DNA of 12,522 bases from JAFGLP01 sp050014895. Its GTDB lineage: Bacteria; Chloroflexota; Dehalococcoidia; GIF9; UBA5629. Positions 6,149 to 12,522 of the stretch are shown here, in pieces (position 1 is the first letter of the stretch; each line of letters begins with the position of its first letter). The stretch spans positions 1 to 12,522 of the forward strand of contig JBEKCL010000097.1 in assembly GCA_050014895.1 (NCBI GenBank), in the 5' to 3' direction. The notes below the pieces were generated by a model, which saw only the letters and a program-made list of their open reading frames with translations, was not told the DNA's origin and ran no database searches. Position numbers and translations under genes: made by a program.

Positions 6149-7306
6149 ATGAGTAAAAGAGTGGGAATTGTAGCAGTAGCACAAACCAAGTACTCCGCCT
6201 GCCGCAACGATGTCCGCCAGGAAGAGCTGATGTACGAAGTTGTGAAACAGGTAATGGGGCAGACAGGCCTCAAATTCACGGAAGACGGAACCGGCATCGA
6301 CAGCTCAGTGGTTGTCAGTGACGATTTCTGGGAGGCGAGGACTATATCGGACGTTCCCCTGGGGGATGCAGTCGGAGGGCATGGACGGGACGTTGTGAAG
6401 GTGGCCCAAGATGGCTCTATGGGGGTGCTTTACACCGCGGCCACGGTGATGTCGGGGCATGACGACATCGTTCTTCTGGCCGGGTCTTGTAAGGAGTCAC
6501 AGATACTGTCCAGGAACCAGCTTACGAGCTGCGGGTTCGACCCGATCTATATACGAATGCTGGGACTTGATTACGTCAGCGCCGCAGCCCTGCAGGCGCA
6601 ACGTTACATGTATAAATTTGGGATAACGCGTGAGCAGTGCGCCAAGGTGGTTGTCAAGAACCGCAAGAACGCCAAAAACAATCCTTATGCAATGGCGCCG
6701 GCGGATCTTACTGTAGAAGACGTACTGAAATCCAAAATGCTGGCATCACCCATTAGCGAGCTGGAGGCCTATCCAATCTCGGATGGGGCTATTGCCATGA
6801 TTTTAGCCACCGAAGAGAAGGCCAAAAAGCTGACGGATAAACCGGTCTGGATAGAAGGATTCGGAAGCTGCAGGGATGCTCATAACCCCGGCGACAGAGA
6901 ACTTGCCGATTGTGATTCGCTGATTGACGCCGCCAGGCAGGCGTACAAGATGGCCGGCATAAAGAGCCCTTCCAAAGATATCGATGTCTTCGAGATTAGT
7001 GAACATTGCGCTTACCAGGAATTGCTATGGAGCGAAGGTCTCGGCCTGTGCAAAAGGGGCGAAGGAGGGAAGCTCATCGATTCGGGCAAAACACAGTTGA
7101 ATGGTGAGATGCCGATAAACCCGTCAGGCGGCATTCTCTCCGGCGTGCCGGCCTTGCTGGCGGGCATGGCTTGCGTAGCCGAATCGTTTTTTCAACTGCG
7201 GGGCGAAGCAGGCAAGAGGCAGGTCGATAAGGCAAAGAAAGCGCTTGCACACGGTACAATAGGGCCCTGCGGCCAGATGCACTGTGTAATTATTCTGGGC
7301 AGATAA
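6149..7306 (+). CDS. Thiolase-like protein A (SCP2/lipid-transfer type), lacking the usual catalytic Cys and His
   Basis: A 385-residue thiolase-fold protein of the SCP2-thiolase/lipid-transfer group: MSKRVGIVAVAQTKYS at the start, DLTVEDVLKSKMLASPIS (187-204), NPSGGILSG (324-332), then FFQLRGEAGKRQV (347-359). True thiolases have a Cys nucleophile near residue 90 and His in a GHP motif. Here residues 19-113 contain no Cys (the region reads VAQDGSMGVL), and GHP is GVP (332-334). Classic Claisen/thiolysis chemistry is therefore unlikely. Such changes occur in Ltp2-type aldolases, which need a DUF35 partner; two DUF35 genes follow in this operon. It could also be a structural subunit of a two-type complex with protein B, 10 bases downstream. 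The strong AAAGGAG site at 6133-6139 fixes the start. The product should be cytoplasmic and act on CoA esters. Confidence 0.85.
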   Translation: MSKRVGIVAVAQTKYSACRNDVRQEELMYEVVKQVMGQTGLKFTEDGTGIDSSVVVSDDFWEARTISDVPLGDAVGGHGRDVVKVAQDGSMGVLYTAATVMSGHDDIVLLAGSCKESQILSRNQLTSCGFDPIYIRMLGLDYVSAAALQAQRYMYKFGITREQCAKVVVKNRKNAKNNPYAMAPADLTVEDVLKSKMLASPISELEAYPISDGAIAMILATEEKAKKLTDKPVWIEGFGSCRDAHNPGDRELADCDSLIDAARQAYKMAGIKSPSKDIDVFEISEHCAYQELLWSEGLGLCKRGEGGKLIDSGKTQLNGEMPINPSGGILSGVPALLAGMACVAESFFQLRGEAGKRQVDKAKKALAHGTIGPCGQMHCVIILGR

Positions 7307-7316
7307 GGAGAAGGAA

Positions 7317-8498
7317 ATGGCACATTGGAATCGCAAAGTAGCTATTGTGGGCGTCGGCCAGACGCCGGCCCGCAGCCACAGCCATGAGATTAATCAGATT
7401 GAACAGATAAATCAAGCCGTCAAGGCTGCCCTGGAGGATGCGCAGCTCACACCCAGGGACATCGATATGAACGTCCACGGCAACATGGAGCTGTTCGAGG
7501 GAAATTACCAGGGTGACCTGTGGCACGTCGATGGTTATGGCGGCTTTATGAAACCTGGCCTAAGGGTCACGACCGGAGGGACCACCGGCGGCACCATCAG
7601 TTGTGCGGCTATCAACCTGGTGGCTTCAGACTGCTATGACATCGTGATGGCCATCGGGTTTGAGAAATTGGAAGAGGCCAACGCGACTACGGGCATAACG
7701 AACTTCTACGATCCGCTGTGGGCTAGATGGGTCAATGCCGGGGCCATCAACGCAGTGTCAGCGGAGATGATGCTAAAGCAGTTTGGCCCGAGCGTAGAGG
7801 AAACCGCAGCCAAGCTGAGGGTGCAGATTGCCGAGAACGCCGCACGCAATCCATACGCACACCTGAGGCAGAAGCTCACGGTCGAGGACGTAATGAAATC
7901 CCCCTATTTGATGTATCCGTTAAGGTTTCTGCATATGTGCCCGCAATCGAATGCCGCATGCTGCATAATCTATGCGGCGGAGAATAAAGCGAGCAAGATC
8001 TCAAAGAAGCCCGTGTGGATCGTTGACCATGACACGGCCCACGTGGAGAACTACGTGGCCGGCGATACATTACTCCTTCAGGAGCAGGATAGGGAGCAGA
8101 AATCGCACAGGGTGGCTGCCAGAAGGCTGTACAAAAGGGTCGGCATTACCGATCCGCTGAAAGAGATCGACCTGCTGGAGATGTACGATCCTCATGTTTA
8201 CTGGCATATGGAGTGGCTGGACCTGTTCCTGATGAAAGAAGCAGGCTATTCCCTGGGGATGATCGAAAGGGGTGAGACCGCTATCAACGGCAGTTTCCCG
8301 GTCAATCCTTCCGGTGGGGTCGTGGCAAGCAATCCGATCGGCGCAAGCGGCACCGTCCGCATAGCCGAGGCGGCATTGCAGATCCGGGGGGATGCGGGAG
8401 AGCGGCAGGTCACTAGAGAAGTGAAAACTGCTCTTGCATCAGCTTTTGGCGGCACTCTATGGACGGTGCTGCACCTGCTGAGCAAAAGCAAACCATAA
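7317..8498 (+). CDS. Thiolase-like protein B (SCP2/lipid-transfer type), lacking the usual catalytic Cys and His
   Basis: A 393-residue paralogue of the preceding protein with the same fold landmarks: RKVAIVGVGQTPAR (6-19), KLTVEDVMKSPYLMYPL (186-202), NPSGGVVASNPIGASG (330-345), LQIRGDAGERQV (354-365). At the nucleophile position the sequence is VTTGGTTGGTISC (84-96), with Thr/Gly where thiolases have Cys. The GHP motif is SNP (338-340), so the catalytic His is also lost. The segment EMYDPHVYWHMEWLD (288-302) places a Tyr where classic enzymes often have His (HDxF). Ltp2 retro-aldolases likewise use Tyr residues, so aldol cleavage of a CoA ester is a reasonable hypothesis. AAGGAGAAGGAA lies just before the ATG. 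The genes for A and B are 10 bases apart, suggesting coupled expression and a heteromeric complex. Confidence 0.85.
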   Translation: MAHWNRKVAIVGVGQTPARSHSHEINQIEQINQAVKAALEDAQLTPRDIDMNVHGNMELFEGNYQGDLWHVDGYGGFMKPGLRVTTGGTTGGTISCAAINLVASDCYDIVMAIGFEKLEEANATTGITNFYDPLWARWVNAGAINAVSAEMMLKQFGPSVEETAAKLRVQIAENAARNPYAHLRQKLTVEDVMKSPYLMYPLRFLHMCPQSNAACCIIYAAENKASKISKKPVWIVDHDTAHVENYVAGDTLLLQEQDREQKSHRVAARRLYKRVGITDPLKEIDLLEMYDPHVYWHMEWLDLFLMKEAGYSLGMIERGETAINGSFPVNPSGGVVASNPIGASGTVRIAEAALQIRGDAGERQVTREVKTALASAFGGTLWTVLHLLSKSKP

Positions 8499-8523
8499 TG
8501 TTTAAAGGAGAGGTAAATCTGAG

Positions 8524-9006
8524 ATGACAGCAGAACAGGGAGCAGAAAACCAAGAGTTACTGACGATGAACTATCTCGTCAGCCTGCCTGTCCGTTACGA
8601 CGCCGGCGCCTTCATGGGCAAGTTTCTCAAAGGGCTGATCGACAAGAAAATATGGGCCAATAAGTGTCCTAAATGCGGGCGCATTAGCGCCCCTCCGCGC
8701 ATGCTGTGCGGACGCTGCCTCGGCACGGAGATGAAAGAATGGGTGGAGCAGAAGGATGAAGGTGTCCTGGTGGCGTTTGAGATCTGTTTCTATGATTTCA
8801 TCCAGTCGAATACTGGTCTGGTGCAGAAGGCGCCCTGGGCCAAGGGAACAATTAAGCTGGACGGCGGCGCTTTGTTCGAGCATTATGTTTGGCCTCCTGA
8901 CCCCACCAAGAACAAGGTTGGCGACCGCTATAAAGCGGTATGGAACGAAAAACGCATAGGCGAGTTCCACGATATCGTCCACTTCGTAAAGAAGGAAGGG
9001 GAGTAA
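8524..9006 (+). CDS. DUF35 zinc-ribbon/OB-fold protein A
   Basis: A 160-residue DUF35 protein. After a helical N-terminus (FMGKFLKGLIDKKIW, 30-44) comes a zinc ribbon with C48, C51, C62 and C65 (CPKC...APPRMLCGRC), then an OB-fold from about residue 75 (EGVLVAFEICFYDF, APWAKGTIKLDGG). DUF35 proteins are partners of thiolase-like enzymes: in archaeal acetoacetyl-CoA thiolase complexes they bridge two enzymes, in BbsAB they join a thiolase, and in ChsH2 they are required for Ltp2 aldolase. This protein probably binds one of the two thiolase-like products just upstream. The ATG at 8524 has AAAGGAGAGG about ten bases before it; an internal Met at residue 15 is a less likely start. The N-terminal 25 residues are an extension with no clear match. 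Confidence 0.88.
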   Translation: MTAEQGAENQELLTMNYLVSLPVRYDAGAFMGKFLKGLIDKKIWANKCPKCGRISAPPRMLCGRCLGTEMKEWVEQKDEGVLVAFEICFYDFIQSNTGLVQKAPWAKGTIKLDGGALFEHYVWPPDPTKNKVGDRYKAVWNEKRIGEFHDIVHFVKKEGE

Positions 9007-9010
9007 GCAT

Positions 9011-9469
9011 ATGAGCGGAAACGTACAGCAGCAACAATACCACTCCATTGTGGGGAAAATGGAAGTCCCATATCATAATTTCGCCGGCGCACTGGCGAGC
9101 AATTTTTTCATCCAGCTTAGAGATAAAGCGAAAATCACGGGCACCAGGTGCAGCAAGTGTAACAAGGTTTATGTTCCGCCCAAGTCGGTATGCGGATATT
9201 GTTTCAGCAACCTGGACTCTTTGGTGGAAGTTGGCACCACCGGCACGCTTCAGACCTTCACTGAGGTCTCGTACAAGGAGACCGTGCAGCCGATCGATCC
9301 TCCATTTGTTTACGGCGTCGTGAAACTGGATGGCGCCGATACTGGCATGGTGCATTTCATCGGTGAGGTTAAGCTCGCTGACATAAAGATCGGGATGAAA
9401 GTGCAGGCGGTCTTTAAGGACAAGAGGGAAGGCAACATTCTTGACATAAAGTACTTTAAGCCTGTGTAG
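9011..9469 (+). CDS. DUF35 zinc-ribbon/OB-fold protein B
   Basis: A 152-residue second DUF35 protein, starting four bases after the first with a GGGGAG site overlapping the previous stop region. The N-terminal segment (VPYHNFAGALASNFFIQLRD) leads into a zinc ribbon with C47, C50, C61 and C64 (CSKC...VPPKSVCGYC). An OB-fold follows (GTLQTFTEV, then PFVYGVVKLDGADTGMVHFI, ending NILDIKYFKPV). All four zinc ligands are kept. Its sequence differs clearly from DUF35 protein A, so it is not a recent duplicate and probably has its own partner; the two thiolase-like and two DUF35 genes suggest a 1:1 pairing or one mixed complex. A palindromic hairpin 21 bases after the stop probably ends the operon. 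Confidence 0.88.
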   Translation: MSGNVQQQQYHSIVGKMEVPYHNFAGALASNFFIQLRDKAKITGTRCSKCNKVYVPPKSVCGYCFSNLDSLVEVGTTGTLQTFTEVSYKETVQPIDPPFVYGVVKLDGADTGMVHFIGEVKLADIKIGMKVQAVFKDKREGNILDIKYFKPV

Positions 9470-9490
9470 ATAGCAGGTTTCGCTTTAAGT

Positions 9491-9522
9491 ATTGGCCGCC
9501 GGGAAATTTCCCGGCGGCCAAT
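9491..9522 (+). terminator. Perfect 32-nt palindrome ending the thiolase-like/DUF35 operon
   Basis: ATTGGCCGCCGGGAAA is followed at once by its exact reverse complement. As RNA it would form about 14 mostly GC pairs around an AATT loop. It lies 21 bases after the last operon gene and 84 bases before the next gene. A proper T run is missing downstream (CGCTGTGTTAGGCTTTCT), so it may act as a rho-assisted terminator, an RNA-protecting hairpin, or a symmetric protein-binding site. Confidence 0.65.
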
Positions 9523-9606
9523 CGCTGTGTTAGGCTTTCTGTGGCCGGAAAGTGTAAAATTTAGCGGTTAATAAAACATATTTTCTTAAAGGACCTGGTA
9601 TCAGAA

Positions 9607-10104
9607 ATGACGAATATCATAACGCCGAATTACATGAATTTCAGTTGGCTTATCGAAAATCAACTTGCTGGCCACCGTGGCATTCAGTCGGATGAACACA
9701 TGCAATTTCTGAGGAGCAAGGGGATTAAAGCCCTCATACGCATGACACAGGTGCCGAAGATCAAACCGACAGACATTGTGGAAGCGGGAATGCTGGATTA
9801 TCATCTGAGCATACCGGACATGTCGGCGCCATCAGTCCCCGACATTGACAGGATGATTGCTTTTATCGAAGAGTGTCTGCTTCAGGATAAGCCTGTAGGA
9901 GTTTCATGTGATGGCGGCTATGGCAGGACAGGATGCCTGCTCTCATGCTTTTTTATTACTCGTGGCATGGAGCCCTTAGCTGCCATCAGCTTTGTAAAGG
10001 ACAAAAGGCCCGGCTCGATATTGACTGATGACCAGGACCATGCGGTCTATAAGTTCGCCGCGTCATATCAACCCGGCCATCATAATAAGAACAAAAGGAC
10101 CTGA
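9607..10104 (+). CDS. DUSP23-like dual-specificity protein phosphatase
   Basis: A 165-residue cysteine phosphatase. The N-terminus (NYMNFSWLIENQLAGHRG, 8-25) and C-terminus (KDKRPGSILTDDQDHAV) match the DUSP23/VHZ pattern of small, single-domain phosphatases that remove phosphate from Tyr or Ser/Thr. The active-site loop is VSCDGGYGRTG, giving nucleophile C101 and R107 in CX5R. The general acid is probably D71 (IPDMSAPSVPD). The residue before the Cys is Ser instead of the usual His (HCxxGxxRTG), which may lower activity or change the Cys pKa. The ribosome site (AAAGGA at 9588-9593) is rather far from the ATG. It has no obvious link to the catabolic operon upstream, from which the palindrome separates it, and it converges on the carboxylase gene with 20 bases between stops. 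It should act in the cytoplasm; the target is unknown. Confidence 0.87.
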   Translation: MTNIITPNYMNFSWLIENQLAGHRGIQSDEHMQFLRSKGIKALIRMTQVPKIKPTDIVEAGMLDYHLSIPDMSAPSVPDIDRMIAFIEECLLQDKPVGVSCDGGYGRTGCLLSCFFITRGMEPLAAISFVKDKRPGSILTDDQDHAVYKFAASYQPGHHNKNKRT

Positions 10105-10124
10105 ATCAGTTTATCCCAACGGTG

Positions 10125-12522
10125 CTACCATACGTCGACAAATGACTGGCCTGAATTCTTAGTGGAGTAATCACCGCAGGACTTTAAACCCCGCATGATC
10201 CAGTTTCTTGTTTCAGCCGGATCGATTACGGAATCGATCTCCATAAAGGATGCCATGTTCATGGCTTTTCCCATTGTGTAGGCAAGGTCAACGAAGTACT
10301 TATAAGTCCTGTCGCGCTCTACAGGATCCTGAATAGCTTCGAGCTCCTTTTTGAGGCCGTGCTTGACTGCACCCTCCAGACCCATGCCGCCGTATTCTCC
10401 GGTAGGCCACGAAGCTGTGAAGACAGAGTCATGAAAGCTTCCAGCCGACATAGCCATTGCGCCCAGGCCATAGCCTTTACGAAGGACTACTGTGAAAAAT
10501 GGCACGGTTACTTTTGCCCCGACAACGAACATGCGGCATACGTGACGGACCTGGGCCCGTGTTTCCACCTCGGGTCCGACCATGAATCCCGGGGTGTCGC
10601 AGAGTGACAGTATGGGTATACGGTGGACATTGCAAAGCTGCATGAAACGCACTGCTTTATCCGCACCCTCTGCTTCGATGGCTCCGCTCATATGTCTGGG
10701 GTCATTGGCAATCACACCGAAAGGCCTGCCTTCGATGCGAATTAGAGACGTAACCATGCCAAGTCCAAAATGCCGGCGCAGTTCCAGCACCGAACCTGTA
10801 TCGGCTAGCGCATCGATCACAGCCCGGACGTCATAGACACGCATCCTGTTCTCAGGGATAAGCCAGCGTAGACGGCGCTGATCAGCTTTTTCCCAATTTG
10901 CGATAGATCCCTGGAAATATGTTAGATATTTCTTGGTTACGGCCACTGCCTCAACCTCATCTGCAACGGCAATGTCTACAACGCCATTCTTTGTCTGCAC
11001 GTCGATTGGGCCTATGTCCTCCGGCCTGACCACGCCCAACCCGCCGCCTTCAATCATGGCAGGTCCTCCCATGCCAATATTTGAATTTTTAGTGGCGATT
11101 ATTACGTCGCAGCAGCCTAATAGCGCAGTATTGCCGGCAAAGCACGGGCCTTCATTGATGCCTATCAACGGGGCCTTGCCGCTTATGGCGGCGAAGCGGC
11201 TGAACGTAGTCAAATCCAGGCCGGCAACCATATTGATGTCAGTATCTCCAGGCCTTCCTCCGCCGCCACCGGCAAACAGAACCGTGGGCATATGCCATTC
11301 ATTCGCAATGTGTAACATCCTGTCCATCTTTTTATGGCCGTTAAGTCCCTGTGTGCCGGCTAATACCGTGTAATCGTAGGCCATTACCAGACAGCGCGCT
11401 TTCTCGTCATTGAAAAGCGATCTGTTGACCGAGCCGATGCCTGTAATAAGTCCATCAGCCGGGGTCTTTCTGATCAGATCATCGATAGAACGCCTGGCGC
11501 GTTGCCCCGCGACGATCAATGCCCCATATTCAATGAAACTGCCTGGATCACATAAGTCCTCTATGTTCTCACGGGCTGTCCGCTGGTTTTTCTTGTGCCT
11601 TTTAGACACTGCTTCGGGACGGTTTTTATCGAGGGTGAAGGCAGTTCGGGCTGTCAGTTCGGCAAGATCGGAACGGATTAAGTCAAGGTCGATATTCTCT
11701 TCGGATGCCTTTGAGCTGGCCGAAACATCAGCCTCTTCAATGAATACCAGTGGGGCCTCCCTGCCAACAATATCATTACGTGCTACGCAGATAGTGCGTA
11801 TGTAACCACTCCGGTCAGAGGTTATTACATGCTCCATCTTCATTGCTTCCAAAACTATCAGCTTCTGTCCCACCGTCACTGCATCTCCTTCCATGACCTC
11901 GATATTAACTACACAGCCCTGCATGGGCGACAAGATCGGTACTGTTCCTGGTGGAGCTTGTACTGTGGTTGCAGCTTCCGCTTTAACCAGCGCAGGCGCA
12001 TTATCGGGGAAAAAGCGTGCCTTCTGGTCCACGGGAGGTATTGCCAGGGTGGCGGCGTTATCTTCGATGAAACTGGTATACAGTTCATTCCGGGCAACTT
12101 CGGGACGGCGCAAAAGATTCGTTAAGAATGGTATGTTTGTCCCAACACCCTGCACTCTAAATTCGCCCAGCGCCCGCCTGGCCCTGGATACTGCATCCCC
12201 GTAATTCGGGGATTTTGAAGTCACTATCAATTTAGCCAGTAGCGAGTCGAACGCAGGATTAGTCGTGTAGCCGTTATATCCGTAACCATCGACCCTTACG
12301 CCTGGCCCTGACGGCGCTTCATACATAGTCAATGTGCCCCCGTCAGGTAAAATATTTCCGTTTCCGTCAATGAATGTGGCAACATTGGCCAGGGTTCCTG
12401 CAATACTTGCTGTTGGGGCTAGTGTTGGTGAATTAATGTTCATGAATGCAAACTTGGCTGAAGCTGTTGCATTAACTCCTGCTGCAACTCCAACGCCGAC
12501 GCCGGCTCCTACGCCTTCCTCG
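10125..12522 (-). CDS. Single-chain acyl-CoA carboxylase (biotin carboxylase end, BCCP, carboxyltransferase), cut by window edge
   Basis: The frame is open from the window edge to the TAG at 10125. Numbered from the ATG at 12443, about 28-130 is the biotin carboxylase C-terminal domain (GGTLTMYEAPSGPGVRVDGY, FDSLLAKLIV, GVGTNIPFL). About 167-237 is the biotin carrier, with K202 in EAMKMEH as the biotin site. About 260-772 is a complete carboxyltransferase (AGGGGGRPGD at 391-400, MSGAIEAEGADKAVRF, FTASWPTGEYGGMGLEGAV). Multidomain carboxylases of this kind, such as mycobacterial long-chain acyl-CoA carboxylase, are about 1,100 residues long, so the ATP-binding part of biotin carboxylase should lie beyond the window. 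However, upstream of residue 23 the sequence is Gly/Val/Ala-rich (GVGAGVGVGVGVAAGV) and does not look like biotin carboxylase. No ribosome site precedes the ATG at 12443, so I extended the call to the edge. It would make malonyl- or methylmalonyl-CoA-type products. Confidence 0.85.
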   Translation of the reverse strand, partial: EEGVGAGVGVGVAAGVNATASAKFAFMNINSPTLAPTASIAGTLANVATFIDGNGNILPDGGTLTMYEAPSGPGVRVDGYGYNGYTTNPAFDSLLAKLIVTSKSPNYGDAVSRARRALGEFRVQGVGTNIPFLTNLLRRPEVARNELYTSFIEDNAATLAIPPVDQKARFFPDNAPALVKAEAATTVQAPPGTVPILSPMQGCVVNIEVMEGDAVTVGQKLIVLEAMKMEHVITSDRSGYIRTICVARNDIVGREAPLVFIEEADVSASSKASEENIDLDLIRSDLAELTARTAFTLDKNRPEAVSKRHKKNQRTARENIEDLCDPGSFIEYGALIVAGQRARRSIDDLIRKTPADGLITGIGSVNRSLFNDEKARCLVMAYDYTVLAGTQGLNGHKKMDRMLHIANEWHMPTVLFAGGGGGRPGDTDINMVAGLDLTTFSRFAAISGKAPLIGINEGPCFAGNTALLGCCDVIIATKNSNIGMGGPAMIEGGGLGVVRPEDIGPIDVQTKNGVVDIAVADEVEAVAVTKKYLTYFQGSIANWEKADQRRLRWLIPENRMRVYDVRAVIDALADTGSVLELRRHFGLGMVTSLIRIEGRPFGVIANDPRHMSGAIEAEGADKAVRFMQLCNVHRIPILSLCDTPGFMVGPEVETRAQVRHVCRMFVVGAKVTVPFFTVVLRKGYGLGAMAMSAGSFHDSVFTASWPTGEYGGMGLEGAVKHGLKKELEAIQDPVERDRTYKYFVDLAYTMGKAMNMASFMEIDSVIDPAETRNWIMRGLKSCGDYSTKNSGQSFVDVW

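Noticed and set aside
8557..9355. Long - strand frames (163 and 167 codons) opposite the two DUF35 genes
   Set aside because: They overlap genes with conserved zinc ribbons and good ribosome sites; the translations show no family features.
1..12522. CRISPR array, tRNA/rRNA genes, transposase or integrase genes
   Set aside because: No regularly spaced repeats, no cloverleaf or rRNA sequence and no recombinase motifs were seen on either strand.

Overview
The window looks like a piece of a bacterial chromosome, of moderate GC content by eye. It carries Shine-Dalgarno sites, sigma70-like promoters, a TetR regulator and two-component signalling genes. The mix of paired thiolase-like and DUF35 genes, an old-yellow-enzyme (OYE) family flavin/Fe-S reductase and a single-chain acyl-CoA carboxylase is what I would expect from an anaerobic sediment or groundwater bacterium that lives on CoA-linked organic acids. 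Dehalococcoidia (Chloroflexota) or Desulfobacterota are my guesses. That assignment is inference only; there is no rRNA or tRNA to anchor it.

Left part, + strand (1-1844): signal transduction. The last 28 codons of a sensor histidine kinase run into a stand-alone receiver protein (stop at 87, next start at 89). A receiver-PAS-HD-GYP protein follows, predicted to degrade cyclic di-GMP. Its receiver domain has lost the block that normally holds the phosphorylated aspartate.

Middle-left (1845-2977): a sparse region with three very small genes in a row, each under 60 codons. They are a soluble 58-residue DUF2683/ribbon-helix-helix-like protein, a 49-residue two-helix membrane protein of the lmo0937 type, and a 43-residue single-helix membrane protein. 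A weak terminator serves the gene coming the other way.

Centre (2978-9522): a catabolic locus built around a TetR regulator. On the - strand lie tetR and, downstream of it with its own strong promoter, an enoate/dienoyl-CoA-reductase-like flavin/Fe-S enzyme. On the + strand, diverging from tetR, a tight operon encodes thiolase-like A, thiolase-like B, DUF35 protein A and DUF35 protein B, ending at a perfect 32-nt palindrome. Both thiolase-like proteins lack the usual Cys nucleophile and the His of the GHP motif. This recalls the steroid side-chain aldolase Ltp2-ChsH2, a thiolase fold partnered with a DUF35 protein, rather than a true thiolase. The 375-nt divergent region holds palindromes that could be TetR operators.

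Right part (9607-12522): a DUSP23-like protein tyrosine phosphatase on the + strand converges on a - strand acyl-CoA carboxylase. The carboxylase has the end of biotin carboxylase, a biotin carrier domain and a carboxyltransferase in one chain, and it is cut by the window edge. Its N-terminal visible part changes abruptly from biotin-carboxylase sequence to Gly/Val low-complexity sequence.

Together, the reductase, thiolase-like/DUF35 complexes and carboxylase suggest degradation of a CoA-activated substrate, perhaps branched, cyclic or steroid-like, under TetR control. The substrate cannot be read from the sequence.
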